From the NCBI RefSeq assembly GCF_017996735.1, contig NZ_JAGOGJ010000001.1, positions 1 through 64,000 of the forward strand: a stretch of DNA of 64,000 nt, in the 5' to 3' direction. This DNA is from Niveispirillum sp. (lineage in GTDB: Bacteria; Pseudomonadota; Alphaproteobacteria; Azospirillales; Azospirillaceae). Below the pieces are notes generated by a model. That model ran no database searches. It worked only from the letters and a program-made list of their open reading frames with translations, and was not told where the DNA came from. Both the position numbers and the translations under genes were made by a program. Shown here in pieces: positions 8,601-17,788 of the stretch (the stretch's first letter is position 1; each line of letters opens with the position of its first letter).

Positions 8601-9830
8601 TCAGATCACGCCGTCGGCCCGGAGTGCCTGCAGCGCCGCCGCATCCAGCCCCAGTTCGGCGGACAGCACGTCAAAGGTATGTTCGCCCAGCATCGGGGGG
8701 GCTTTGTACCGGTCGATCGGCGTTTCGGAGAAATTCAGCGGGCTGCGGATGACCGACAGGTCGGGCGCCAGCGGATGGTCAACGGGTACGGCCAGACCGC
8801 GATGGCGAACCTGCGGGTCGGCGAAGACCTGGCCGATATCGTTGATCGGGCCGCTGGGAATGCCGAACGTTTCCAGCCTGTCCAGCCATTCGGCGACAGT
8901 GCGGCGGCGGAAAATGGCGTCGAACGTATCGGTCAGGGCGTCGCGGTTCTCCACACGCAGGATATTGGTGCAGAACTGCGGGTGGTCGGCAAGGTCGGGG
9001 CGTTCCACCGCCCGGCACAGGCGTACATATTGCGTATCGTTACCGGCCGTCAGCATGATGGCGCCATCGGCACAGGGAAACAGGGTGGACGGCATGCCAC
9101 CATTACCCTGCGTTCCTCGCCGCACCGGTACCTCACCGCTGGTCAGGTAGATCTGGGCATAGTGCGACAGGGCGGCGATGCCGCAATCCAGCAGCGCCAC
9201 GTCTATTTGCTGACCCTGGCCGCCATTGGCGTCACGGCTGTACAGAGCCGCCAGGATGGCGTTGGACACGTTAAGGCCCGTCAATACGTCCACGATACTG
9301 GGGCCGACCTTCATGGGGCCGCCGCCCGGTTTGTGATCGGGCAAACCGGTCACGCTCATCAACCCGCACTGGCCCTGGAATACCGCGTCATAGCCGGGCT
9401 TGGCGGCATAGGGGCCCGTCTGTCCGTAGCCGGTGACGGAGCAGTAGATGACGCGCGGGTTCAGCGCCTTTACCGCTTCATAATCCAGGCCATAACGGGC
9501 CAGATCACCGACCTTGTAGTTTTCCAGTATGACATCGGCCTTGGCGGCCAGGGCGCGGACAATCTCCTGCCCCTTGGGATGGGCGATATTGACGGTCACG
9601 GAGCGCTTGTTGCGGTTGGCCGACAGATAGAAGGCGTTTTCCCTCGTAGGCTTGCCGTCCTTGCCGGACAGGTAGGGGGCGCCGAAGACACGGGCGTCGT
9701 CGCCATTGCCCGGCCGCTCGATCTTGATGACATCGGCGCCCAGGTCACCCAGCATCTGTCCCGCCAGGGGGCCGGCCAGCACGCGCGACAGGTCCAGTAC
9801 CCGGATATTGTCCAAGGGCAGTTTCGCCAT
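8601..9830 (-). CDS. CaiB/BaiF (type III) CoA-transferase
   Basis: A 409-residue family III CoA-transferase, moving CoA between carboxylic acids without ATP. The N-terminal signature is clear: VLDLSRVLAGPLAGQMLGDL, ADVIKIERPG and NRNKRSVTVN. The expected catalytic aspartate region is the segment around ENYKVGDLARYGLDY. The ATG at 9830 (MAKLPLDNIR) has a GGGGGAA site; upstream in-frame sequence belongs to the thiolase gene read in another frame. It follows the thiolase by 17 bases, so they are probably co-transcribed. A second CoA-transferase of the same family lies at 30722. Confidence 0.92.
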   Translation of the reverse strand: MAKLPLDNIRVLDLSRVLAGPLAGQMLGDLGADVIKIERPGNGDDARVFGAPYLSGKDGKPTRENAFYLSANRNKRSVTVNIAHPKGQEIVRALAAKADVILENYKVGDLARYGLDYEAVKALNPRVIYCSVTGYGQTGPYAAKPGYDAVFQGQCGLMSVTGLPDHKPGGGPMKVGPSIVDVLTGLNVSNAILAALYSRDANGGQGQQIDVALLDCGIAALSHYAQIYLTSGEVPVRRGTQGNGGMPSTLFPCADGAIMLTAGNDTQYVRLCRAVERPDLADHPQFCTNILRVENRDALTDTFDAIFRRRTVAEWLDRLETFGIPSGPINDIGQVFADPQVRHRGLAVPVDHPLAPDLSVIRSPLNFSETPIDRYKAPPMLGEHTFDVLSAELGLDAAALQALRADGVI

Positions 9831-9847
9831 GGTTTCCGTTCCCCCGC

Positions 9848-11050
9848 TCACAGCCGTTCGAAGATGGCGGCCACGCCTTGTCCACCGCCGACGCACATGG
9901 TTTCCAGCCCGTAACGGGCCTTTCGCCGCTGCATCTCGTGCAGCATCGTCACCAGGATGCGCACGCCCGTGGCCCCGATCGGGTGACCCAGGGAGATACC
10001 CGAGCCATTGACGTTCAACCGCGACGGGTCGTCCCAGCCCCAGCCCTTCAGCACGGCCAGCACCTGCGCCGCGAACGCCTCGTTCAGTTCCACCAGATCC
10101 ATGTCGTCCCATGACAGGCCGGTGCGGGCGAACAGCTTGGCGACAGCCGGCACGGGGCCGATGCCCATGATGGCGGGGTCGCAACCGGCAGAAGACCAGC
10201 CAACCAGCCGGGCTACGGGCGTCAGGCCCAGGGCAGCGACGCGATCCTCCGCCACCACCAGGCAGGCGGCGGCGGCATCATTCTGCTGTGCGGCATTGCC
10301 GGCAGTAACGGTGCCACCCTTGATGATGGGGCGCAGGGCGGACAGGCTTTCAACATTGGTATCGCCCCGCACGCCTTCATCCCGCTCGAACAGGTCGATG
10401 GCGCCCTTGCGTCCCGGCACGGGAACCGGGACAATTTCATCCGTGAACAGGCCCGTCTCCCAGGCCGCGGCGGCGCGGGCCTGGCTGCGGGCAGCATAGG
10501 CGTCGGCCGCCTCCCGGCTGATTCCGTCGCGCTTCGCCAGATTTTCCGCCGTTTCGATCAGTCCGGAAATGGGGCCGAACCGTTCTACCGGCTGCGACCG
10601 TTCGCGGCCCCGATCCAGCCGGTCGTAAAAGGCAACGGTCCCGGCGCGGGCACCCTTGCGCATGCTTGTGCTGTAATATTCAATGTTACTCATGCTTTCG
10701 ACGCCACCGGCCAGCACGACATCGGCCGCCCCGGTCTCCACCATCATCACGGCACTGGCGATGGACAACAGGCCGCCACCGCAGCGCCTGTCCACCTGGA
10801 TGCCTGCCACCTCCAGCGGCAGGCCGGCGGCCAGGGCCGCCCAGCGGCCGATGCAGGGCGCCTCGCTGTTGGCATAGGACTGGGCGAACACCACCTCGTC
10901 GATGGCGGCGGGATCGATGCCGGATCGGTCGACGACGGCCCTGACGATGTGGGCGGCCAGCGCCTCCGCCGGCACATCCTGCAACCGCCCCAGGAACTTG
11001 GCCACGGGCGTGCGCAGCGGGGTCGCGATGACGGCGCGTCTCATCTTCAT
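9848..11050 (-). CDS. Thiolase / acetyl-CoA acyltransferase
   Basis: A 400-residue thiolase that would cleave a 3-ketoacyl-CoA with CoA. The nucleophilic cysteine is at residue 90 (QVDRRCGGG), the base histidine in GHPIGATG, and the second cysteine in MCVGGGQGVA, so all catalytic elements are present. The start is ATG at 11050 (MKMRRAVIAT) or 11044. It is the first gene of the leftward block, sharing a 166-bp divergent promoter region (11051-11216) with the OYE-family gene. It differs clearly from the thiolase at 28349 and from the SCP-x type at 36558, so three thiolase classes serve this cluster. Confidence 0.93.
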   Translation of the reverse strand: MKMRRAVIATPLRTPVAKFLGRLQDVPAEALAAHIVRAVVDRSGIDPAAIDEVVFAQSYANSEAPCIGRWAALAAGLPLEVAGIQVDRRCGGGLLSIASAVMMVETGAADVVLAGGVESMSNIEYYSTSMRKGARAGTVAFYDRLDRGRERSQPVERFGPISGLIETAENLAKRDGISREAADAYAARSQARAAAAWETGLFTDEIVPVPVPGRKGAIDLFERDEGVRGDTNVESLSALRPIIKGGTVTAGNAAQQNDAAAACLVVAEDRVAALGLTPVARLVGWSSAGCDPAIMGIGPVPAVAKLFARTGLSWDDMDLVELNEAFAAQVLAVLKGWGWDDPSRLNVNGSGISLGHPIGATGVRILVTMLHEMQRRKARYGLETMCVGGGQGVAAIFERL

Positions 11051-11216
11051 GAAGTCCGGTGTCGTTGAAGGGCCCGGTCTGATTAGCGCATGGCCGGCTG
11101 GCCTGTTCAGCCCCCTGGCCCACATCATCACGTTTGCGATGGCTTTGGCCGGCCTCTTGTCCCGGCCGCGCGCTTGTCTTGATGTTCCGGGCGTTGATGG
11201 GAAGGGAGGGCCTTTG

Positions 11217-12359
11217 GTGGAACTGGAACCGTTGCTGCGCCCTTTTCGGCTGCGCGGGCTGGAATTGCCCAATCGGGTGGTGATGGCGCCCATGTCGCGT
11301 TACGCCTGTCCGGGAGGTGTGCCCGGCCCCGACGTCGCCGCCTACTACGCCCGCCGGGCAACCCATGGTGTCGGGCTGATCGTCACCGAAGGCGTGGCGA
11401 TTGATCACCCGCTGGCGGTGGACCATCCGAATGCCCCGCGCCTGTTTGGCGCCGACGCGCTGACGGGCTGGTCCGGCGTCATCGACGCCGTTCGCCGGGC
11501 GGGCGGGCGCATCTGGCCCCAGCTCTGGCACCAGGGGCCGATGTGGAATGTGGAAAGTGCGCAGCCGGGGATGTTCGCGCCGTCCCTGCGTCCGTCGGGC
11601 ATCTGGGGACCGGGGGACGGTACTATCTCCATCCCGCTGGCGGGGCGGGAAGCAGCCCTGCCGGCAACAGGGCCGGCCAGCGACAGCGACATCCAGGATG
11701 TCATCGACGCCTATGGCAAGGCGGCGGCCACCGCACGCCGGCTGGGTTTCGACGGCGTTGCGATCCACGGCGCGCATGGCTATCTGATCGATAGTTTCCT
11801 GTGGTCCTTCACCAACCAGCGGGATGATCGCTGGGGCGGGGATGCGGAACGGCGAGCGGCCTTCGGGGCGGCCGTGGTGCGCGCCGTGCGGGCCGCGGTG
11901 GGACCGGACCTGCCCATCTGTCTGCGCCTTTCGCAGTTCAAGATGCAGGATTACCGGGCCGTCCTGGCCGACAATCCGGATGACCTGGGCCGGCTGCTCA
12001 GGCCGCTGGCCGATGCCGGCGTGGACCTGTTTGATGGCAGCCAGCGCTATTTCGACACGCCGATCTTCGCCGGATCGCCCCTGAACCTGGCCGGCTGGAT
12101 GCGCCGCCTGACCGGGCTTCCGGCCATGGCCGTGGGCGGTGTCGGGCTGGATAAGGCGCGAGGCCCTGCCCGTCATATCGATGATAGCCAGGGCGCCGCC
12201 AACAACCTTCCGCTTTTGCTGGACCGGATGCGGGCCGGGGAGTTCGACCTGATCGCTGTCGGCCGGTCTCTGCTGAACGATCCACGCTGGTTCGAACGGG
12301 CGCGCCACGGTGAACCGTTTCTGCCCTTCGATCCCGCCAATCTGCAAAGGCTGATTTGA
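11217..12359 (+). CDS. NADH:flavin oxidoreductase / Old Yellow Enzyme family
   Basis: A 380-residue FMN-dependent ene-reductase-like TIM barrel. It shows the N-terminal APMSRYACPGG, IVTEGVAI, the substrate-binding pattern HGAHGYLIDSF followed by NQRDDRWGGD, and the C-terminal phosphate-binding AVGGVG and AVGRSLLNDP. Such enzymes reduce activated C=C bonds, for instance in cyclic enones or 2-enoyl esters. GTG 11217 is the preferred start because AGGGAGG sits seven bases upstream; an ATG at 11139 would add 26 non-conserved residues. It opens an eight-kilobase rightward operon whose next gene overlaps its stop (TGATG). Confidence 0.88.
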   Translation: MELEPLLRPFRLRGLELPNRVVMAPMSRYACPGGVPGPDVAAYYARRATHGVGLIVTEGVAIDHPLAVDHPNAPRLFGADALTGWSGVIDAVRRAGGRIWPQLWHQGPMWNVESAQPGMFAPSLRPSGIWGPGDGTISIPLAGREAALPATGPASDSDIQDVIDAYGKAAATARRLGFDGVAIHGAHGYLIDSFLWSFTNQRDDRWGGDAERRAAFGAAVVRAVRAAVGPDLPICLRLSQFKMQDYRAVLADNPDDLGRLLRPLADAGVDLFDGSQRYFDTPIFAGSPLNLAGWMRRLTGLPAMAVGGVGLDKARGPARHIDDSQGAANNLPLLLDRMRAGEFDLIAVGRSLLNDPRWFERARHGEPFLPFDPANLQRLI

Positions 12360-12919
12360 TGACATCCATCCTCGAACAAAGGCTCGACCGGGTGGAATCC
12401 CACCTGGCTATCCAGCAATTGCCCGTGCGTTACGCCCTGGCCGTGGATGGTCGGGATATCGACGCCTGGATGGGCCTGTTCGTGCCCGATGTCGATTGCG
12501 GCCGGCACGGGAGGGGCCGCGATGTCCTGAAATCCATCATCACGCCGGCCCTGCGCAGCTTCTATCGCTCCGTCCACCTGATCTGCGGACACAAAGTGGA
12601 TTTCACCGACGCCAACCATGCCACAGGTGCCGTCTATTGCCGGGCGGAACATGAGGAGGCGGGCCGCTGGATCACCATGGCCATCATCTATTTCGATGAA
12701 TATGCCCGTGTCGAAGGGGAATGGCTTTTTGTCCGGCGTCGGGAAAAGCACTGGTATTGCACGGATTGGGCTGACCGGCCGAGCCCCCCTTTCAACGACT
12801 GGCCGGGGCGTGATCTGCCGCCGCGCCTGCCGGGGGATTTCCCCGGCTGGATCGATTTCTGGCGCGGGGTGGATGTGACGGGCCTGACCGACCTGCCATT
12901 GGAAGGAGCAAAGAAATGA
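12359..12919 (+). CDS. SnoaL/NTF2-like nuclear-transport-factor-2 family protein
   Basis: A 186-residue protein of the SnoaL-like/NTF2 fold. The start (LEQRLDRVESHLAIQQLPVRYA) is typical of catabolic dehydratase- or isomerase-like members that neighbour SDRs. The ATG at 12359 overlaps the OYE stop by one base and its stop overlaps the following SDR (ATGA), so it is translationally coupled on both sides. Family members include steroid isomerases, polyketide cyclases and dehydratases, but also proteins with no known activity. A role as isomerase or dehydratase on a ring intermediate is inference only. Confidence 0.8.
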   Translation: MTSILEQRLDRVESHLAIQQLPVRYALAVDGRDIDAWMGLFVPDVDCGRHGRGRDVLKSIITPALRSFYRSVHLICGHKVDFTDANHATGAVYCRAEHEEAGRWITMAIIYFDEYARVEGEWLFVRRREKHWYCTDWADRPSPPFNDWPGRDLPPRLPGDFPGWIDFWRGVDVTGLTDLPLEGAKK

Positions 12920-13680
12920 CCCTTGCACAGCGTTTCGCAGGCCGTTCCGTCCTGGTGACGGGTGGTGCTTCCGGCATCGGCCGGGCCACGGCGCTGGCCC
13001 TGGCCCGGGAAGGGGCACTGGTGACCATCGGTGACCTGGACGGTGAAGGTGGCCAGACTGTGGTGGCGGAGATCAACGCCCTGGGCGGCAAGGCCCTGTT
13101 CCAGCGCGCCGATGCAACGGTCGAGGGTGACATTGCCGCCCTGGTTGCGGCGGCGGTGGCGACACACGGCCCGCTGGCCCACGCTTTCAACAATGTCGGC
13201 CTGTCGCGCCATGGCGGGATGGAGGATATGTCGCGGCAGGATTGGGACTGGACCCTGGCCGTATCACTGACATCGGTTTTCCTGTCGATGAAGCATGAAC
13301 TGCCGGTGATGGCGGCGCGCGGTGGCGGGTCCATCGTCAATACCGCGTCCATGTCGGGAAAGATCGTTACGCCGGTGGCCTCGCCTGCCTATTGCGCGGC
13401 CAAGGCCGGGGTGGTTCACCTGAGCGCCTATGCGGCCCACAGCCACGCCGCCAAGGGCATCCGCGTCAACAGTGTATCGCCGGGGCTGGTCGCGACGCCC
13501 ATCGTTGCCCTCATGCTGACACCGGAACAGCAGGTGGCCGTGGCGTCGGGATCGCAACTGATCGGCCGGGCCGTGACGCCGGACGAGGTCGCGGCCACTG
13601 TCCTTTTCCTGCTGAGCGACGATGCCGCCATGATCACCGGGACAGATACGGAGGTCTGCGGCGGACGGCGCCAGGGGTGA
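12916..13680 (+). CDS. SDR-family oxidoreductase
   Basis: A 254-residue classical SDR with TGGASGIG, the NNVG turn, serine in NTASMSG, and the active-site Y-C-A-A-K. Asp37 after beta-strand 2 (TIGDLDGE) favours NAD over NADP. It overlaps the SnoaL-like gene by four bases and ends 110 bp before folE. It probably oxidises a secondary alcohol or reduces a ketone in the same pathway step as the OYE and SnoaL-like proteins. Confidence 0.9.
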   Translation: MTLAQRFAGRSVLVTGGASGIGRATALALAREGALVTIGDLDGEGGQTVVAEINALGGKALFQRADATVEGDIAALVAAAVATHGPLAHAFNNVGLSRHGGMEDMSRQDWDWTLAVSLTSVFLSMKHELPVMAARGGGSIVNTASMSGKIVTPVASPAYCAAKAGVVHLSAYAAHSHAAKGIRVNSVSPGLVATPIVALMLTPEQQVAVASGSQLIGRAVTPDEVAATVLFLLSDDAAMITGTDTEVCGGRRQG

Positions 13681-13790
13681 AGGATCAGAAGCATGATCCA
13701 TTCGACTTCCGGTGGCGCCATCGCTGGCGGCCCCCGGATCGGCCTTTCTATGATGCGGGTCAGACATAGAGGCAACCGATCCCCGAGACC

Positions 13791-14378
13791 ATGACGACAT
13801 CATTCCAAGCCGGTGCCGAAATCCCGGATGACATCCAGGACGCCATCCGCCGCCTGATCCGCTGGGCCGGCGACGATCCCGACCGCGAAGGTCTGCTCGA
13901 CACCCCGCGCCGGGTCGCCAAGGCCTGGAAGGAATATTGCCGGGGCTATGGCGACGATCCGGCTTTCCATCTGTCGCGGATCTTCCATGAAGTCGGCGGC
14001 TATGACGAGATCGTGCTGCTGAAGGATATCCCGTTCCAGTCGCACTGCGAACACCACATGGCGCCCATCACGGGCAGGGCCCACATCGCCTATCTGCCTG
14101 ACAAGCATGTCGTCGGCATTTCCAAACTGGCGCGCGTGCTGCACGCCTTTGCCCGGCGGCTGCAGGTGCAGGAAAGGCTGACGGCGGAGGTGGCGGACTG
14201 TATCTGGGAAAACCTGAAGCCGCTCGGCGTGGCCGTGGTGATCGAGGCGACCCATGGCTGCATGACTTCACGCGGGGTCAATACACCGGGTGTCGCCATG
14301 AAGACCAGCCGCATGATGGGCGTGTTCCGCGATGACGAGAAAAGCCGCAAGGAAGTGCTGGCCCTGATGGGGGGCTAG
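13791..14378 (+). CDS. folE: GTP cyclohydrolase I
   Basis: A 195-residue FolE that converts GTP to 7,8-dihydroneopterin triphosphate, the first step of tetrahydrofolate and tetrahydropterin synthesis. The zinc ligands are intact: Cys86 and His89 in SHCEHHM, and Cys157 in HGCMTSRG. The FolE region GISKLARV is also present. Length is normal for a bacterial enzyme, so it should be active. It sits between an SDR and acyl-CoA dehydrogenase genes, where no other folate gene is seen, so it may be an extra copy serving a pterin-dependent step. The ribosome-binding site is weak. Confidence 0.95.
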   Translation: MTTSFQAGAEIPDDIQDAIRRLIRWAGDDPDREGLLDTPRRVAKAWKEYCRGYGDDPAFHLSRIFHEVGGYDEIVLLKDIPFQSHCEHHMAPITGRAHIAYLPDKHVVGISKLARVLHAFARRLQVQERLTAEVADCIWENLKPLGVAVVIEATHGCMTSRGVNTPGVAMKTSRMMGVFRDDEKSRKEVLALMGG

Positions 14379-14468
14379 GCAGCCATCACATTCCTGATGA
14401 GGTTTGCCGGCGGGCTTTACCGCGCAACGACGCGGACCATCATCAGCAGCGGCCAAGGAGAGGTAAAG

Positions 14469-15617
14469 ATGCAGGATTGGAATGCGCTGTCCGATGAGGC
14501 GTTCCGCGCCGCGGCCCGCCAGTTCATCGAAACCCATTGCCCCGCCCATATCAGGCGCGGCGAGGAGCATGTGCGCTGGGAACAGTCGCAGGGCTGGTAC
14601 AAGGCCATGGCCGCGCATGGCTGGCTGGCCCCCGGCTGGCCGGTGGAACATGGCGGCATGGGGCTGAAACAGGCCAAGCACCTGATCTATCTGGAGGAAT
14701 GGGCGCGCGCCGGCATTTCGCGCGTCATGGAGCAGGGCGTGCTGAATGTCGGCCCTGTGCTGCTGGCCCATGGCACACCGGAACAGGTGGCGCATTATCT
14801 GCCCAGGATCGTTTCGGCCGAACACCTCTGGTGCCAGGGATTTTCCGAACCGGGGGCCGGGTCGGACCTGGCGGCGCTGCGCACCGAGGCGCGGATCGAC
14901 GGTGATGAATTCATTATCAACGGGCACAAGATCTGGACCTCCGGCGCCGTCGATGCCAACCACATCTTTGTCCTGGCGCGCACCGACAAGAATGTGCGCA
15001 AACAGGCGGGCATCAGCTTCATCCTGGTGGATATGCGCCAGCCGGGCGTGACGGTGAAGCCCATCGTTACCATCAATGGCGACGCCGAATTCGCCGAGGT
15101 GTTTCTCGATGATGTGCGCGCGCCGGTGGCCAATCTGGTTGGCGGCCTGAACAATGGCTGGAAGGTGGCCCAGTCCCTGCTGGGGTTTGAGCGGGTCTGG
15201 GCCGGTTCCCCCCATATGGGTCGGCAGGCGATGGACCGCCTGGTGCGGGTCGCGCGTCTGGCCGGACGGGATCGCGATCCGGTCACGCTGGACCGCATCG
15301 CGCAGTTGCAGATTGATCTGGCCGACAATGCCGAGATGTATGAACGTCTGGCCCAGGAAATCCGCGCCGGCCATTCCTTCGGGTTCGAGGTGTCGACCCT
15401 GAAGATCGTGGCCACGGAAACCTATGCCCGGATCACGGAATTGACCCAGGAGATCGCCGCCGAGCGCGGTGGTCTGGGGGGCGAGGTGCCGTTTGATGAG
15501 GGGACGGCCGATTTGCTGCGCGATTACCTGACCGCGCGGGCCCCCATGATCTATGGCGGCACTGTGCAGATTCATCGCAACATCCTGGCCAAGCGTGTGC
15601 TTGGCCTGCCGGGTTGA
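14469..15617 (+). CDS. Acyl-CoA dehydrogenase, larger (alpha-type) subunit
   Basis: A 382-residue acyl-CoA dehydrogenase introducing a C2-C3 double bond into an acyl-CoA with FAD. The FAD/substrate motif WCQGFSEPGAGSDLA is intact. At the C terminus, where many family members have a YEGT catalytic glutamate, it reads YGGTVQIHRN, so the base must come from elsewhere or from a partner. ATG 14469 has AGGAGAGG upstream. The next gene starts four bases after its stop and encodes a shorter, diverged relative, as in the heteromeric alpha2beta2 dehydrogenases of steroid catabolism. Confidence 0.9.
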   Translation: MQDWNALSDEAFRAAARQFIETHCPAHIRRGEEHVRWEQSQGWYKAMAAHGWLAPGWPVEHGGMGLKQAKHLIYLEEWARAGISRVMEQGVLNVGPVLLAHGTPEQVAHYLPRIVSAEHLWCQGFSEPGAGSDLAALRTEARIDGDEFIINGHKIWTSGAVDANHIFVLARTDKNVRKQAGISFILVDMRQPGVTVKPIVTINGDAEFAEVFLDDVRAPVANLVGGLNNGWKVAQSLLGFERVWAGSPHMGRQAMDRLVRVARLAGRDRDPVTLDRIAQLQIDLADNAEMYERLAQEIRAGHSFGFEVSTLKIVATETYARITELTQEIAAERGGLGGEVPFDEGTADLLRDYLTARAPMIYGGTVQIHRNILAKRVLGLPG

Positions 15618-15621
15618 GGAC

Positions 15622-16737
15622 ATGATGGACCCGATTTCCACCGATGACAGCATGATCGCCGAACTGCGGGACGGTGCGCAGCGTCTGGTTGCCGATTATA
15701 CGGACCATGGGCGCACCCGTCGGATGCGACGGACCTTGCCGGGTCATGATCTGGAACTGGCGGCTACTTTTGCCGAACTGGGCTGGTTTGGAGTGCTGGT
15801 GCCCGAGGCCGATGGCGGCATCGGCCTGGGTCTGGCCGAAATGGCCACCTTGGTGCGGGAGCTGGAAAAGGGCCTGATCGCTGAACCGCTGCTGGCCCAG
15901 GCGGTGCTGGCTGCACGCGTGCTGGTCCATGCACCTGCCGGTCCGGCGCGGTCGCGGCTGCTGGCCGGGCTGGCTGCGGGTGAAATTCGCCCCGCCCTGG
16001 CCCTGGATTTCGATGATGCGCTGCCCACCGTGACCGCGACGGACGAGGGGGAGGGGTTCCGCCTGTCCGGCACAGCCTTGTCCGTGGCGGGTGCGGCGGG
16101 GGCCACCCATCTTCTGGTGCCGGCGCAGTTGGACAAAGGCTATGGCCTGTTCCTGCTGCCGGCGGATGCGCCGGGTATCACCCTGTCCTGGCTGTGGCGC
16201 GCGGATGACAGCCCCTTGGGCCAATTGACGCTGACCGGCGTGACCGTCCCGGATGAGGTGCTGCTGGCCCCGCCCATGGCGGCCGAGGCCGCGATCAGCC
16301 GGGCCCTGGATGAAACCCGCGTGGTGGCGGCGGGCGCGCTGCTGGGCCTGACCGAGCATATGCTGGCCATGACTCTCGAATATATGGGTATCCGCCGGCA
16401 ATATGATCAGTTGATCGGCAGTTTCCAGGCGTTGCAGCACAAGGCCGTCGATCTTTACATCGAAAAGGAACGGGCCGTGGCCGCCCTGGGCTTTGGCCTG
16501 TCGCGGGCCATCGATCCCACGACCCTGCCGCTGGCGGCCCTGCGCGCCAAGGGCCGTTGTTCGGAGGCCGCCAGCCGTATCGCCCGCGAAGCCATCCAGT
16601 TGCATGGTGCCATCGGCTTTACCGAGGAACATGATCTGGGCCTGTATGTAAAGCGGGCCTTGACCCTGTCGGCCTGGCTGGGCAATGCCGGGGAACAGCG
16701 GCGACGGTTCGTGTCCATGGGACTGGCCTTGGCCTGA
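15622..16737 (+). CDS. Acyl-CoA dehydrogenase, shorter (beta-type) subunit
   Basis: A 371-residue diverged acyl-CoA dehydrogenase. It lacks the SEPGAGSD FAD motif and the C-terminal GGT segment, but has the RRQYDQLIGSFQALQHK helix and the beta-type ending HGAIGFTEEHDLGLYVKRA. In known heteromeric dehydrogenases such as ChsE1-ChsE2, this type supplies part of the FAD site and a catalytic glutamate (family knowledge). It probably pairs with the product of 14469. Start 15622 or 15625 follows the previous stop almost directly. Confidence 0.87.
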   Translation: MMDPISTDDSMIAELRDGAQRLVADYTDHGRTRRMRRTLPGHDLELAATFAELGWFGVLVPEADGGIGLGLAEMATLVRELEKGLIAEPLLAQAVLAARVLVHAPAGPARSRLLAGLAAGEIRPALALDFDDALPTVTATDEGEGFRLSGTALSVAGAAGATHLLVPAQLDKGYGLFLLPADAPGITLSWLWRADDSPLGQLTLTGVTVPDEVLLAPPMAAEAAISRALDETRVVAAGALLGLTEHMLAMTLEYMGIRRQYDQLIGSFQALQHKAVDLYIEKERAVAALGFGLSRAIDPTTLPLAALRAKGRCSEAASRIAREAIQLHGAIGFTEEHDLGLYVKRALTLSAWLGNAGEQRRRFVSMGLALA

Positions 16738-16753
16738 CGCGCGGGGTGGTGAA

Positions 16754-17788
16754 ATGAGTGACGGGATCGATCTGACCGAACTGCGCCAGGGTTTCCGGGA
16801 GGTTCTGTCTGCGGAGGCCGGGCCGGAGCGGGTGCGTCGGCATGTGCATGAAGGTGGTGCCTTCGACCGCGATCTGGCCGGAACGATCGCGGGTCTGGGG
16901 TGGAGCGCGCTGGGCGTCGCCGAAGCCGATGGCGGCCTCGGCCTTGGACTGCCGGCCCTGGCCGTCCTGTATGAGGAGTTGGGGCGCGGGCCGGCTTGCC
17001 TGCCACTGATGACGACCTTGCTGGTTATCGACGCACTGAAAGACGCGCCTGACTCGGTTCGGGGGCGATGGCTGCCCCCGCTAATGTCGGGTGATCTCTT
17101 CGCCGCATTGGCACTGGATGTGGGTCTGTCGGCTGGGGAGCGTGTCACGGGACGGGCCGTGCATGTTCTGCACGGGGATGCGGCGGGCCTGTTCCTGTTG
17201 TCCGCCACGGACGGGCGCCATCTGCTGGTTCCGCGTGAGGCAGCGGGCTTGACAGTCTTGCCAACGGCCCTGGTTGATCGCACGCGGGGGGCGGCCAGTC
17301 TGGACCTGTCAGACACGCCGGTCCTGCCGGTTCCGGTCGATGGCGCTGCCCTGCGCCGGCACACGGCCCTGGCGCTGGCCTGCGACAGCGTCGGCGGGGC
17401 GGACGCCATCCTGGAAAAGACCGTTGAATATCTCAAGATCCGCACCCAGTTCGGGCAGCCGATCGGCGGGTTCCAGGCGCTGAAGCACCGCACCGCCAAT
17501 CACAAGCTGCGGCTGGAATCGGCGCGTGCCCTGGTCGATCTGGCGGTGCGGGGCGATGGTGACGGGCAACGGGTCCTGGCCCTTGCCCATCTGGCACGCG
17601 CCCATGCGGTGGAAGCCTATGTCACCATTGCCGACGATGCCGTGCAATTGCATGGCGGCATTGGCTTCACCTGGGAACATGAGTGCCACCATTACCTGAA
17701 GCGCGCCTGGTTGAATCGGGCGTTGTTCGGGGGCGAGGACGTGGCGCTGGACGCCGCTGCCGCCCTGTTGACGGAGGACGTCGCATGA
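16754..17788 (+). CDS. Acyl-CoA dehydrogenase, shorter (beta-type) subunit
   Basis: A 344-residue dehydrogenase-like protein of the same beta type as its upstream neighbour. It has RTQFGQPIGGFQALKHR and HGGIGFTWEHECHHYLKRA, but no SEPGAGSD motif and an alanine-rich C terminus without a GGT segment. The glutamate in FTWEH is the likely catalytic or structural residue by analogy. Its stop overlaps the start of the next, alpha-type dehydrogenase (ATGA), which strongly suggests a stoichiometric complex of the two products. Confidence 0.87.
   Translation: MSDGIDLTELRQGFREVLSAEAGPERVRRHVHEGGAFDRDLAGTIAGLGWSALGVAEADGGLGLGLPALAVLYEELGRGPACLPLMTTLLVIDALKDAPDSVRGRWLPPLMSGDLFAALALDVGLSAGERVTGRAVHVLHGDAAGLFLLSATDGRHLLVPREAAGLTVLPTALVDRTRGAASLDLSDTPVLPVPVDGAALRRHTALALACDSVGGADAILEKTVEYLKIRTQFGQPIGGFQALKHRTANHKLRLESARALVDLAVRGDGDGQRVLALAHLARAHAVEAYVTIADDAVQLHGGIGFTWEHECHHYLKRAWLNRALFGGEDVALDAAAALLTEDVA

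Noticed and set aside
7911..9914. A 667-codon open frame on the plus strand opposite the PF10118 and CoA-transferase genes
   Set aside because: It is antisense to two genes with strong family motifs, has no homology-like motifs of its own and is a by-product of high GC.
15433..17499. A 688-codon open frame on the minus strand opposite the acyl-CoA dehydrogenases
   Set aside because: Composition is Arg/Pro/Ser-rich without any family motif, antisense to well-supported genes.
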